42,290 bases of DNA from Sedimentisphaerales bacterium (GTDB lineage Bacteria; Planctomycetota; Phycisphaerae; Sedimentisphaerales; SM23-30), in contig JAFGSR010000004.1 of the NCBI GenBank assembly GCA_016934515.1, positions 1-42,290 of the forward strand, in the 5' to 3' direction. The translations under genes and the position numbers were made by a program. The notes below the pieces were generated by a model. The model was not told the origin of the DNA and made no database searches. It was given only the letters and a program-made list of their open reading frames with translations. Positions 26,242 to 35,514 of the stretch are shown here, piece by piece. Position 1 is the stretch's first letter; each line of letters opens with the position of its first letter.

Positions 26242-26811
26242 GTGCACTTACTCACCATCATAGCTCTGGCGTTCGGCTTAGCCATGGACGCTTTCGCTGT
26301 CGCCATCGGGGTCGGCCTGACCTTGCCCAGACTTTCATTCCGTGCCATTTTCCGCCTGAGCTTCCACTTCGGGTTTTTTCAGTTCCTCATGCCCATCCTC
26401 GGCTACCTTGCCGGTCTCACCGTCCAGAAGTGGCTTGCCCCTTTCGATCATTGGCTCGCCTTTATACTGCTCTTCCTGATCGGTTCCAAAATGATTTACG
26501 AATCCTTTCGAAACGACTCATCACCAGCCAAAACCGATCCCACCCGCGGCCTCTCGCTGATCCTCCTGTCCGTCGCCACCAGCATCGACGCTCTCGCCGT
26601 CGGCCTGAGCATGGCTTTCATTTCCGCTAAAATTTGGCTCGCCGCCGTTATCATCGGCATCGTCGCCGCCGCCATGACCATCCTCGGCATGTTCCTGGGT
26701 CACCGCCTCGGCAAATTATTCAGCCGCAAAATGGAAATCGTCGGCGGACTCATCCTCATCGCCATCGGCATCAAAATCCTAATCGAACACCTCTCCGCTC
26801 AATCTACATAA
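26242..26811 (+). CDS. mntP: Manganese efflux pump MntP
   Basis: MntP exports Mn2+ and protects against manganese excess. It is a six-helix inner-membrane protein with an internal duplication: FGLAMDAFAVAIGVGLTL in the first half and ATSIDALAVGLSMAF in the second, each with the conserved aspartate in a D-A-F/L-A-V context. Length (189-194 residues) is typical. The GTG at 26242 is favoured because GGGA lies 6 bases upstream and the product then begins directly with HLLTIIALAFGLAMDAF. In-frame TTG codons at 26227 and 26230 are alternatives. No yybP-ykoY (manganese) riboswitch fold was recognised upstream, though the preceding 300 bases could not be folded by computation. Confidence 0.92.
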   Translation: MHLLTIIALAFGLAMDAFAVAIGVGLTLPRLSFRAIFRLSFHFGFFQFLMPILGYLAGLTVQKWLAPFDHWLAFILLFLIGSKMIYESFRNDSSPAKTDPTRGLSLILLSVATSIDALAVGLSMAFISAKIWLAAVIIGIVAAAMTILGMFLGHRLGKLFSRKMEIVGGLILIAIGIKILIEHLSAQST

Positions 26812-26815
26812 AAAA

Positions 26816-26841
26816 GGAAAAAGGGTCAGGAGCATTTTTCC
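26816..26841. terminator. Hairpin between convergent mntP and DUF401 genes
   Basis: GGAAAAA (26816-26822) and TTTTTCC (26835-26841) are perfectly complementary around a 12-base loop, GGGTCAGGAGCA. It starts five bases after the mntP stop and could end transcription from both sides, although the thymine run is inside the stem. The loop sequence also resembles a dispersed repeat, so a repeat copy is possible. Confidence 0.4.
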
Positions 26842-26888
26842 ATGACTGTTTCGGCCATACAACATTCAATCCGCCACCCGAACCACAA

Positions 26889-28136
26889 CTACCCCAACAG
26901 CACCGCTACCAGAATCCCCGCCAGCCCCACAAAAATCGTCGGCACCAGCAGCTTCAATATCACACCTGCCAGCGGCGTTTCAAAATAACTCGCCGATAGC
27001 GCAATACACAAATGCACCGGTGTCAAAAACAATCCGCACAAAACTCCCGAAAACGCCAGTGTCTCCAACGCCATATTTGTCTGCTCACCCATCCCTATAA
27101 AGCCCAGCAAAAACGGAAACGTAATCGCTATGCTCGGCAGCGTCACCCCCGTTGTAAATCCCACAAAAAACGGCAACAGAAAAATCAAAAACTCCGATGG
27201 AATGTTCGCCGCTGTCAAAAACTCCACCACTCGCCCGATCGCCTCGCCCGCCTCCAGCACCACCTTAAAACTCAACGCCCCCAGAATCAATAACGCCATA
27301 TCCAACTGAGCACCCGCCTTGAACACACTTCCCCAACGCCCCAACGGAACCCGATGCAAAATCAATAATCCCAAAATCCCCAACAAAATCCCCACCGCCG
27401 GCGGCCATCCCAGCACCGCATAAAGCCCAGCCGCCAACGCAATCGGCCAAAACGCCTGCACAAAATCCCGCAGATGCTCGCCCAGCCGACGCTTCTCCGA
27501 TTCATGCCCCGGCTGCTTCGCCGGTATCCCAAACGACAACAGAAAAATCGCTCCACCCAATAAACCTGCCCCCGTCAACGCCAGGTTGTAAATGATAATC
27601 TTGTACGCCTCCACTCCCAGCATCCCCTGGATCAGCGGTATCGACGGAAACAAAGGCCAGATGCACTCCCACTGATGCCGAAAGTGAAAATTAATCGCCG
27701 CCAGCCGAGACCGACTCACCCCAATCTTGTCGCCCGCCTCCCGCACCATCGGCGCCGACAGCATTATCCCGCCCGGACTAGGCAACAGCCCCATCAGCAT
27801 AGGAATCAACGCCAACGCAAACCGCCGACTCCGGAACAACCCCTGCATCGCCGGCAGTATCCGCCGCGAAATCCCCACTTCCTGCATCGCCTGACCGATC
27901 ACATTCACCAACAGCAACAGCGCCGACAGCGAAACAAACATATAACCCGTCGTACGACCCAACGGCTTGTCCTGCCATTCCACCGCCAGAAACCGCCAGA
28001 TTTCTATCGGCCCCACCCGCAACAAAAGTCCCAACGCCAACGCACACAGCACCATCGACCGGCCCAGACGAACCTTCAATCGCAACAGCACCACCAGCAA
28101 AACCAACGAAACAACTATCGCCCCAAGTTCATACAT
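26889..28136 (-). CDS. DUF401 family multi-pass membrane protein
   Basis: This protein of about 415 residues has about ten hydrophobic segments and is a likely transporter of unknown substrate. The conserved DUF401 block is clear: MLMGLLPSPGGIMLSAPMV, preceded by SLSALLLLVNVIG and followed by INFHFRHQWECIWPLFPSI. The C-terminal half has a second related block, GFTTGVTLPSIAITFPFL, which suggests an internal duplication as in anion-transporter-like folds. The ATG at 28136 gives MYELGAIVVSL. GTG codons at 28145 and 28142 would add three residues. The gene is next to GH97, 134 bases downstream of its stop on the same strand, so uptake of a sugar product is possible but speculative. Confidence 0.85.
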   Translation of the reverse strand: MYELGAIVVSLVLLVVLLRLKVRLGRSMVLCALALGLLLRVGPIEIWRFLAVEWQDKPLGRTTGYMFVSLSALLLLVNVIGQAMQEVGISRRILPAMQGLFRSRRFALALIPMLMGLLPSPGGIMLSAPMVREAGDKIGVSRSRLAAINFHFRHQWECIWPLFPSIPLIQGMLGVEAYKIIIYNLALTGAGLLGGAIFLLSFGIPAKQPGHESEKRRLGEHLRDFVQAFWPIALAAGLYAVLGWPPAVGILLGILGLLILHRVPLGRWGSVFKAGAQLDMALLILGALSFKVVLEAGEAIGRVVEFLTAANIPSEFLIFLLPFFVGFTTGVTLPSIAITFPFLLGFIGMGEQTNMALETLAFSGVLCGLFLTPVHLCIALSASYFETPLAGVILKLLVPTIFVGLAGILVAVLLG

Positions 28137-28269
28137 CCGCACCACCCGTTATCAGGCAATCAGTCAATCAGACAACCCGCTCACGGGTTTTCCCAGGTTC
28201 AACCGTCTTTTCGCAACCGAACCAACTCGCTCATCTTCCAACCGCACTTTTTCACTTCCATCAACTGCA

Positions 28270-30228
28270 CTATTTCACCTCCACCAGCCGCATCACAAAA
28301 CCACCCAACGCCGCCACTTCAACGTCCCTGCTCTGCTCCGCCGTCACCGTCAACTCTTCTGCCCGGAACGACCGCTCATCTTCACCGTCTCCCACCAACT
28401 GCACCTCAAATTTCCCCGTCGGCAAAAAACAAAAATCAACTTTCAACTTGCTCGCCCCCTCCCTCCCGCTTATCCCACCAACGTACCACAGCTTACCCTT
28501 GCGCCGCGCAATCACCACAAACTCACCCGGCTCACCTGTCACCAACCGACTCTCATCCCACACCGCCGGCACCGCCTTCAAAAAATCCTTCGCCGGCCCC
28601 GGCAGCCCACGATATGCCTCCGCACTGTCGGCAAAATGCTGCCATCCCGATTCATAAACCACCGACAACGCCAACTCGTGCCCGTAAGTCGTCCGGTGCG
28701 GATAGGTAACCGGCGTAAAAGTAACCGGCGTAAAGTCCATCGGACCCATCACGTTCCGTGTAAACGGCAAAATCGTATTATGCCCCGGTGACGCTGCCGA
28801 ATAATTGGAAAGAAACCAATACTGCTCCGCTCCCGACACCGCCTCCATCGTCATCAGATGCGGAAACCGTCGCTCCCACCCCCGCGGTATCGTGCACCCG
28901 TGAAAATTCACCATAATCTCAAACTCCGCCGCATCCGCCAGAGTATCCAGATACAACTGCATAAACTGCTGCTTATCGCTCTGTATAAAATCAACCTTCA
29001 CCCCTTTGATCCCCATATCCCGCAAATGTTTAAACTCCTCCCGCCGAATCATCTTATCTTTCATCATCCCTCGCGGACGTTCACTCACACTGTTATGATC
29101 CCCGCCCGAATTGTACCACAACAGCAATCCCACTCCTTTGCTCTTGGCATATTCAATCAGCTCATGAACATTGCCGTTCTTCATCAACGTCCAGTTCGCA
29201 TCTACCAGCGAATATTCCCACCCCATCTCCGCCGCCAGATCAACATATTTCCGCACTTTGTTGTAATCCACCGGACTGGCATGATCCGACCACCAACTCC
29301 ACGACACCCGACCCGGCTTCACCCACGATACATCCGTCAATTCCGTCGGCTCACTCAGATTCAAAATCAGCGTCGATTCATAAACATCCGCCAACTCATC
29401 TCCCGCAATCACCACTCGCCACGGCGTCGCCCAAGGCAACGACCACTCCGGCTCCGACTCTCCCTGCCCGTTCGCTTCCGTCGCCGTCGGAAAAGCCAAC
29501 CGATACAATCCGCCCGGCGCCTCCTTGGCCAGATGCCCGCCGCAATAACTCCGGTCCACTCCCGACTCAGCTATAAAAGCCCAATTGCCCTCGCTGCGAT
29601 ACAAAACCGGAAACGCCCACCCCGACTCTTTCGGCGACGTCGTACCCACCGCCACCTTTTCATACAGCAACTCGTATGCCGGCGTGTATTTTTTTGGATC
29701 ATCGTAAGGCTGCATCCACGCCTCCGCCTCACCCGGAACCTTGAACCCCGTCAATTCCTTCACCACCTTCCGCGTCTCTGCATCACTTTCCGGAAAACGA
29801 TACCGAAACGCCACCCCGTCGTCATACGCCCGCAACACCAATTGCAGCCGCGCTCCCGCCGAATTTACAAACGCCAGCACCTGCTCGTGACAGTGGTTGC
29901 GATACCGCGAAAACTTCCCATGCGGCAGCTCGTAACTCTCATCAATTACCGCAGCCGACTTAATCCCCAAAAATTTCAACCCCTCCACAAACGCCTGATC
30001 GCTCCGCACAATCCCCAACGGCGACTTTTCCACCATCACCGATTCCACTCCATCCTGCCTCAGCCTCACCGAATAACTCAACTCTCCCCCATCACCCGAC
30101 AACTCAACCTTAATTGACACCTCCCCGCTCGGACTACGCAACTGCCAACTACTCTCCCCAAATACCCCACTCACCAAAACCATCTGCACCAGAAAACAAA
30201 CACCAACCAACAAATTTCGCATACGCAT
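28270..30228 (-). CDS. Secreted glycoside hydrolase family 97 (alpha-glucosidase or alpha-galactosidase)
   Basis: GH97 enzymes cleave alpha-linked glucose or galactose and need calcium. The 652-residue product has a signal peptide (MRNLLVGVCFLVQMVLVSGVFG). The N-terminal beta-sandwich starts WQLRSPSGEVSIKVEL. The catalytic barrel contains WSWWSDHASPVDY, SLVDANW, GIKGVKVDFIQSDKQQ at about 402-418, MVNFHGCTIPRGWERRFP, and MTMEAVSGAEQYW with the likely general acid glutamate near 462. By family knowledge, the aspartate in KVDF is the nucleophile of the retaining (galactosidase-like) branch, so retention is a tentative inference. GGAGG lies just before the start; a GTG at 30231 is the alternative. 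It follows the repeat-protein gene on the same strand by about 130 bases. Confidence 0.92.
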   Translation of the reverse strand: MRMRNLLVGVCFLVQMVLVSGVFGESSWQLRSPSGEVSIKVELSGDGGELSYSVRLRQDGVESVMVEKSPLGIVRSDQAFVEGLKFLGIKSAAVIDESYELPHGKFSRYRNHCHEQVLAFVNSAGARLQLVLRAYDDGVAFRYRFPESDAETRKVVKELTGFKVPGEAEAWMQPYDDPKKYTPAYELLYEKVAVGTTSPKESGWAFPVLYRSEGNWAFIAESGVDRSYCGGHLAKEAPGGLYRLAFPTATEANGQGESEPEWSLPWATPWRVVIAGDELADVYESTLILNLSEPTELTDVSWVKPGRVSWSWWSDHASPVDYNKVRKYVDLAAEMGWEYSLVDANWTLMKNGNVHELIEYAKSKGVGLLLWYNSGGDHNSVSERPRGMMKDKMIRREEFKHLRDMGIKGVKVDFIQSDKQQFMQLYLDTLADAAEFEIMVNFHGCTIPRGWERRFPHLMTMEAVSGAEQYWFLSNYSAASPGHNTILPFTRNVMGPMDFTPVTFTPVTYPHRTTYGHELALSVVYESGWQHFADSAEAYRGLPGPAKDFLKAVPAVWDESRLVTGEPGEFVVIARRKGKLWYVGGISGREGASKLKVDFCFLPTGKFEVQLVGDGEDERSFRAEELTVTAEQSRDVEVAALGGFVMRLVEVK

Positions 30229-30359
30229 CACAAAAAACCTCCAGTAGCAATTTCCAAAAAAAGTAGTGTGGGCGGCAACTTGTCACACACCCACGTGGTT
30301 ATTTCGTCATTCGTTATTCACCCTGGCCCCTAAACCCTGAACCCTTGAATTCAGAATTT

Positions 30360-32201
30360 CTATTTTGGCTTCGGTGGCTTTTTATTCACATTTTTTTCCG
30401 CCATCCAGTCCGACCACATAATGTGCCCGTAAAGCTTTCCCCAACTGCCATCCGACGTCCGGTCGCTGGCTAAATGTACGCTGTGCAGATATACCTTGCC
30501 ATCCTTACCCTTAGCCGCTACCTGGGTCGTCATAAAACGGGTGCAGCGATAGCGTACCGCCGACTGAGTCGTATCCGTCCATTCCAGAACCCTTTCTTCC
30601 TTCCAGTCCTCCGCCGGCAGCACCACCCGCAACGGCTTGGCATTAGGCACCTTCTCTTTCACAATCGCTTCTGATTTTTCCTCCAATTCACTCCGGTCAC
30701 TTCCCGCATACTTCTCCGGCAGCATATATCTTCGCTCGGCGCACACTGCCCGGTTGGCCTGATCGGTCTTTTCAATCTGAGACAACTTCTCCTTCAGCGT
30801 CGTCAGCTTGGCATCGTCGGACTCCACCGTGCTGGCATACTTTGTTAATCCCTCCCGTAGTGCCTTGATATCCCGTTCCATAGCAATGTTCGGCATCTTC
30901 AGTTCATCTTTCTTCCAGCCCGTATCACTGTTCAGATACCCCAGCACCCGGTCAAATTCCTTTTCAATCTGACCCGATACCAACGCCCGACTCTGTCGCA
31001 ACGCCTCCGGCATCTCCGCCAGTCGCTCCTCCATCTCCTTTTCATAATCCATCAGCCGCAGCGACTTACCCAGCGGAAACTTCGCTTTCTGATATTCCGC
31101 CCAAACAACCTTAGCTTCTTCAAACAACGCTGCCCGCTGGTTAATCTCCTCTTCTCCATATGTAGCACTGGCAATCAGGATTTTTCTGCTACCCGACCCA
31201 GAATCCACATAAGCTCGCAGCTTTTCCACCCATTCCTTGCACGCCTCCTCCTGCTTCGCCCGCTTTTCATCCTCATTATACATCAACACATAATCCGTAA
31301 AACGAAATTCCAGGGAATCCAGTTCCTGCGTTTTGCCATGGGGAAACTTGGCCTTTTCATATTCCGCCAACACCTCGTTAGCTTTGTCATACGCCTTGCG
31401 ATATACTTTTTTCTCTTCGTCGCTCCCATAATTGAACGATGAACCGATCCGCAGGTACAATTCATCACTCGGGTCGAAGAATGGATTAATTTTGTCAATC
31501 CACACCTGCGATTGCGCTTCCTTCTCCGCTCTCACCGCCGCCTCCGCTGCCGCTTTCGCATCCGCCGCCGCTTTCGTCTCGGTGTAAAGGTCACCCACCG
31601 TCTTCAGCCTCTCCCTGGCCGCCTTCATCTCCTCGTTGCCCTCGGGAATCTTATTGGCATATCGATCATCTATCTCTTTCATCGTCTTGGTCGCCGTCTC
31701 CAGCTTCCGCCGAGCCGTCTCCAAATAATGCTTGTCAACCGCCACCTCAACTGCATCCAGATCCGCCGTAATCTTAGTCAGCCGCGAAGTCACCGAACTA
31801 GGCAGCTCAGACGCCTCCGCTTTTTGCTCCGGCGCCGCGGACTTTTTTTCTTCAGCTTTTGCTTCCGGTTCAGCCTTGGTCCCGCCAATCGACCTGCCCA
31901 GCCGTTTCTCCAGCTTTTCGCCTAAAGACGCATGGCTTTTCTCCAGGGCCGAAAGCTTGGCATTACCCGAATCCGACGCCTTCAGTTCCGCCAGCAACTC
32001 CTTCGCCTCCAGCCATTCCTTTTCCGCCCGACCCGGCTCCGTTACAATCCGCCGGGTCACGCTTGAGAGCGTCTTCTCGATCTGCTTGACCACCTCATCC
32101 GCATCAGCCGCCCTCAACGTTGCCGTTCCCAAAAACACACCCAACACCAGCAAAAACATCACCATCCATGCAAATCTACACATGCTTCGATTGATCTTCA
32201 T
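30360..32201 (-). CDS. Secreted repeat and coiled-coil protein of unknown function
   Basis: AGGAGG lies 7 bases before the ATG at 32201, so that start is chosen over 32219. Residues are numbered here from 32219. A signal peptide (MVMFLLVLGVFLGTATLRAADA) is followed by helix-rich sequence with Ala/Glu/Lys runs near 112-140 and 217-236. Two copies of an approximately 70-residue unit, 90 residues apart, are clear. Copy A (from Trp240) contains YGSDEEKKVY and YEKAKFPHGKTQEL. Copy B (from Trp330) contains YGEEEINQRA and YQKAKFPLGKSLRL. A third, weak copy may lie near 420-480. The C-terminal 130 residues are a distinct globular part (RVVLPAEDWKEERVLEW, KVYLHSVHLASD). I do not recognise any domain. 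Position next to GH97 suggests a role outside the cell. Confidence 0.75.
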   Translation of the reverse strand: MKINRSMCRFAWMVMFLLVLGVFLGTATLRAADADEVVKQIEKTLSSVTRRIVTEPGRAEKEWLEAKELLAELKASDSGNAKLSALEKSHASLGEKLEKRLGRSIGGTKAEPEAKAEEKKSAAPEQKAEASELPSSVTSRLTKITADLDAVEVAVDKHYLETARRKLETATKTMKEIDDRYANKIPEGNEEMKAARERLKTVGDLYTETKAAADAKAAAEAAVRAEKEAQSQVWIDKINPFFDPSDELYLRIGSSFNYGSDEEKKVYRKAYDKANEVLAEYEKAKFPHGKTQELDSLEFRFTDYVLMYNEDEKRAKQEEACKEWVEKLRAYVDSGSGSRKILIASATYGEEEINQRAALFEEAKVVWAEYQKAKFPLGKSLRLMDYEKEMEERLAEMPEALRQSRALVSGQIEKEFDRVLGYLNSDTGWKKDELKMPNIAMERDIKALREGLTKYASTVESDDAKLTTLKEKLSQIEKTDQANRAVCAERRYMLPEKYAGSDRSELEEKSEAIVKEKVPNAKPLRVVLPAEDWKEERVLEWTDTTQSAVRYRCTRFMTTQVAAKGKDGKVYLHSVHLASDRTSDGSWGKLYGHIMWSDWMAEKNVNKKPPKPK

Positions 32202-32565
32202 CGCTTGCCTCCTGTTCAATGATTGAACAATAGTTAAGATTCAGATTCCTTGGAAACGACGGAATCTCTTCGTTGTTTCAGAACTGCCGCCCAAATTATA
32301 ACCATTCGGACAAAACTAATCAACCCTTCACCGACGCAACATTTTTACTCGTTCCCCCCAATTACCACATTAATCTCCGGAATTCCTAAAGTATTGTGTC
32401 TCACTTTCGGTATAAATTGCGATTTTTCAAGCAATTATAACCCAAAACCTCATCCGCCAACATTCCACCGAAAATCCTTGCTTCATCCCGACCCATAGTA
32501 TAAAGTAATCGTAATGTAACTCGGTAACGTAAATCAAACGTATATAGATTATTGAGGTAACTAAA
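32202..32565. other. Divergent promoter region
   Basis: About 360 AT-rich bases separate the leftward repeat-protein gene from the rightward oxidoreductase gene. A weak promoter-like pair, TTGCTT at 32478 and TAAAGT 17 bases further on, could serve the oxidoreductase. No operator palindrome or gene is evident. Confidence 0.4.
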
Positions 32566-33894
32566 ATGAACCGACGGAAATTTCTTAAATCAACTTTAGC
32601 CGCAGGTAGTGGACTTGTCATTCTTCCCAGCGGAGTTCTTTCCGGGGCCAATGCCCCCAGTAACAAACTCAACATTGCCCTGATTGGCGCTTATGGCCGC
32701 GCCAAGGCTCATTACAAAGGAATTTCTACCGAAAATGTGGTTGCCCTCTGCGATGTTAACGAGGAACACATTGCCATCGCTGCTAAGGAATTCCCCAACG
32801 CCAAACACTACGTTGACTGGCGCAAGTGTCTCGAACAGAAAGATATTGATGCCGTGGTTTGCTGCACCACCGACCACACCCATGCCTTCGTTGCAAACTG
32901 GGCCATGAACCGCGGATTGCACGTTTATTGCGAAAAACCTCTGGCAAACTCCGTTCAGGAAGCTCGCACCGTACGCGAAACCTATCTAAAAAACCGCCAC
33001 AAAATTGCCACTCAGGTAGGCACCCAACGACATGCCGAACCCAACTTTAACCGGATTCGCGAACTTATCACCGATGGCGTCATTGGCGAACTGAAAAATG
33101 TCCGAGCCTGGGGAAACCGACAACTTCCAAAACCGGGGTATCTGCCCGAACAGGGCTCCCCGCCCCAAAACCTCCATTACGATCTTTGGATCGGACCGGC
33201 ACCCTTTCACCCATATAATCCAGGATATTTTATCGGTGATCCAGGCGCTAATTGTCTGAGCTGGAATATGTATTGGGATTTCGGCACCGGACAGGTCGGC
33301 GATATGGGAAGTCACACCATGGATATCGTCTGGAACGCTATTGATGCCAAATGGCCCACTTCCGTTAAAGCCACCGGTGATGAATTCAATCCTGATGTCA
33401 GCCCCGTTGAATTGACCGCTACCTGGGAACATCCCGCCAACGACTGGCGACCGGAAATTACCGTAATGTGGTATCAGGGCGGTGCCATGCCCCACGCTCC
33501 CAAACCATATATTGATTTGAATCAAATCGGCCATGGCGCCATGTTCACCGGAAAAAATGGTTTTCTCATTTGCGATTTCAATTCCCGCCTGGTGCTCCCC
33601 TATGGCAATGACGCCGACCTTACCTACTACAAACCGCGAAAAAAAGATGACCTCATTCCCCAAATGGACAGCTTCCAGGGCGAGTGGATTAATGCCTGCA
33701 AGGGCAACCTCAAAACCTCCTGCAACTTCGACTACGCCGGTTTGATGATTGAGCAGATGATGCTCGGACTCGTCGCTTATCGCGTCGGCGAAAAGCTCGA
33801 TTACGACGGTCCCCACGGCAAAGTCCTCAACAACCCCCAGGCCGACGAACTGCTCTCCAAAAAATACCGAACCGGATGGGTGCTTGACGGTTAA
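32566..33894 (+). CDS. Tat-exported Gfo/Idh/MocA family oxidoreductase (copy 1)
   Basis: The family transfers hydride between NAD(P) and sugar or polyol substrates. The N-terminus MNRRKFLKSTLAAGSGLVIL is a twin-arginine signal, so the protein should be exported folded with its cofactor. The Rossmann site is LNIALIGAYGRAKAHY, followed by VVALCDVNEE. The family's lysine motif, VYCEKPLANS, is at about residues 126-135. The C-terminal half has the alpha/beta sheet domain with GDMGSHTMDIVWNAID, a segment with the conserved His. GAGG lies 8 bases before the ATG. A strong hairpin follows the stop. Substrate is unknown; with GH78/GH97 and DUF1080 genes nearby, periplasmic sugar oxidation to a 3-keto form is possible. 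Confidence 0.92.
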   Translation: MNRRKFLKSTLAAGSGLVILPSGVLSGANAPSNKLNIALIGAYGRAKAHYKGISTENVVALCDVNEEHIAIAAKEFPNAKHYVDWRKCLEQKDIDAVVCCTTDHTHAFVANWAMNRGLHVYCEKPLANSVQEARTVRETYLKNRHKIATQVGTQRHAEPNFNRIRELITDGVIGELKNVRAWGNRQLPKPGYLPEQGSPPQNLHYDLWIGPAPFHPYNPGYFIGDPGANCLSWNMYWDFGTGQVGDMGSHTMDIVWNAIDAKWPTSVKATGDEFNPDVSPVELTATWEHPANDWRPEITVMWYQGGAMPHAPKPYIDLNQIGHGAMFTGKNGFLICDFNSRLVLPYGNDADLTYYKPRKKDDLIPQMDSFQGEWINACKGNLKTSCNFDYAGLMIEQMMLGLVAYRVGEKLDYDGPHGKVLNNPQADELLSKKYRTGWVLDG

Positions 33895-33902
33895 CGCTTA
33901 TC

Positions 33903-33942
33903 ATAGTGTTTTAAGCCGTATCACTACGGCTTAAAACACTAT
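33903..33942. terminator. Perfect 18-bp hairpin between convergent genes
   Basis: ATAGTGTTTTAAGCCGTA (33903-33920) and its exact reverse complement (33925-33942) enclose a TCAC loop. It begins 9 bases after the stop of the rightward oxidoreductase, followed by a short ATCAATTTT run, and lies before the stop of the leftward DUF1080 gene. It probably ends transcription from one or both sides. Confidence 0.75.
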
Positions 33943-34023
33943 ATCAATTTTCCGGTTTGTGGGATAATAACAGCTTCACCCTCTTAATTCATAGATAGTG
34001 CGGACTGCGACAGAGCTTTCAGA

Positions 34024-34740
34024 CTACATCTTCTCTTCAATCTCCGCTACAACATTCTCGGCGGTTGTGATTCCGGGTGGCAATTCCATAATGTAAATAT
34101 TGCGAAAGTGAATTTCTGCACCTTCCGATTCCAGGCAAATATAACCTTTCTTGATGCTCGATTTGCTGATACCGTTCACAAACTTTCCATTAACCGCCAG
34201 CTTAATCACTCCGTCAACACATACAATCGTGTATTTGTTCCAAATCCCTTTCCCCTTGCACCGCTTCTCAACTGACTTACTGCGGCTACCCCGCGGATTA
34301 TCCGGTACGGTTTCCACACCTACTCCGAACACCTCACCGTGGACATAATCGTCGGTTTGATTGTGCTGAACGGCCCAATCCAGTTCGAGTATCTGTACCT
34401 CGACCCCTTTGGGCAGTTGCTTGCCCTCCGGCGGCACACCATCGCTCCACACAAAAACTCCCGAATTGCCCCCAGCCTCCATGTGCTTCCACTCAACTTC
34501 CATAATGAAATTCTCGTATTGCCGCTCGGTACGCATTACCCCGATGGGTTTTCCCTTACACACCAGTATCCCGTCTGATACGCTCCAGGTGTCCTCCGCC
34601 GTATTGACATTAACCCATCCCGACAGATCCCTGCCGTTAAACAGTTTCTCAAACTTCAAACCCTGAGAATCCGACACTCCGGAACATCCACCAATCATCA
34701 CCGCCGCCAGACACAACAAAATTTTTAAATAGTTTTTCAT
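34024..34740 (-). CDS. DUF1080 (3-keto-disaccharide hydrolase-like) lipoprotein
   Basis: This 238-residue protein has a lipoprotein signal, [19 protein letters not shown], with lipobox IGGC, so it is anchored outside the cytoplasm. The rest is one DUF1080 concanavalin-like domain: [13 protein letters not shown] near the start, [22 protein letters not shown] and [18 protein letters not shown]. The family has been annotated as 3-keto-glucoside or 3-keto-disaccharide hydrolase; some members cleave oxidised glycosides, others are untested. AAGGA lies 6 bases before the ATG. It is flanked by two exported Gfo/Idh/MocA oxidoreductase genes, which fits a two-step oxidise-then-cleave scheme (an inference). 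It is transcribed toward copy 1. Confidence 0.92.
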   Translation of the reverse strand: MKNYLKILLCLAAVMIGGCSGVSDSQGLKFEKLFNGRDLSGWVNVNTAEDTWSVSDGILVCKGKPIGVMRTERQYENFIMEVEWKHMEAGGNSGVFVWSDGVPPEGKQLPKGVEVQILELDWAVQHNQTDDYVHGEVFGVGVETVPDNPRGSRSKSVEKRCKGKGIWNKYTIVCVDGVIKLAVNGKFVNGISKSSIKKGYICLESEGAEIHFRNIYIMELPPGITTAENVVAEIEEKM

Positions 34741-35514
34741 GCTTCTTCCTTAATTTTTAACATAATTTCGAAACATCCTTAATAATATACACGCTGAAAA
34801 ATAGGCCAATCTTATGGGTACGCCCGTTAGTCGTTAAAAGGCCCTGTTTAAACGCCTGAAAAACATGATTTCCTCCGTAAAACATCAGAATCTTACAACA
34901 TTCACCTCGAACAGCCAAGATTTTTTTCCGAGGCCGTTTTACAAAAAATAGGCATCGCTCGTCATGGATTTAAAAGCCGAATTACTGCTGCTTAATAAAC
35001 CATATCAGCTTCCACCTGGGAAATAATACTGAACGGTGTGCGAGATTTATTTCTGGCGACAATTTTTGAGCTTATTTGTCACACCTCCCGTGCCGGCACC
35101 CGCCCGCAAAGACGGGCTGGTTGCAGCTGGCCGACTTGGTCGCCTAGGGTATTCTGTGCATACCATTTTCATTCCTGCCCTGGCACAAATCCGGTAATTA
35201 GGCCCGAAGGGCCGAAAGAGCGCATAGACGGGGGCGTAAGCCCCCGGTAGGAGTCTCCAAAAAGCTCTTAAAGCCCCGAAGGGGCGAAAGAAATCAACCT
35301 GTAAAAAGCCTGGATAGTTATCAATTGAGGTTACTCCGCTTTGGCCGCAATGACATAATCAGCTAATATTTTGTTAATAACAACTTTAACTGCTGCCAGA
35401 AAAAAATTTCACACACTACTGAACATACCAATTTGATTTTTTATAGACAAAAGGGCAATTTTGCCTTATCCTCCAGGAAAATTCAGCGGGGTTATAGTAA
35501 AGGAAATTACAGTT
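34741..35514. other. Long intergenic region with hairpin repeats
   Basis: About 770 bases with no convincing gene. It is the divergent 5' flank of the DUF1080 gene and of the second oxidoreductase. From 35102 to 35285 it holds four GC-rich hairpins, listed separately as a repeat. AAAGGA at 35500-35505 is the ribosome site of the downstream gene. Confidence 0.6.
35102..35285. repeat. Cluster of GC-rich hairpins (REP-like)
   Basis: Four small palindromes occur in 184 bases: GCCCG-CAAAGA-CGGGC at 35102-35117, GGCCC-GAA-GGGCC at 35201-35213, CGGGGGC-GTAA-GCCCCCG at 35229-35246, and GCCCC-GAA-GGGGC at 35273-35285. The second and fourth share the GAA loop and are each followed by GAAAGA, yet their stem bases differ on both sides, so pairing is preserved. 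This is typical of repetitive extragenic palindromes or a relic of a REP-type mobile unit. Confidence 0.6.

Noticed and set aside
27675-30117. Long rightward open frames of 344 and 419 codons opposite DUF401 and GH97
   Set aside because: They are antisense to well-supported genes, rich in Pro/His/Arg/Gln as expected from the strand composition, and have no domain that can be recognised.
35102-35285. CRISPR array
   Set aside because: The hairpins are short, of different sequence and unevenly spaced, with no regular repeat-spacer pattern and no cas genes.
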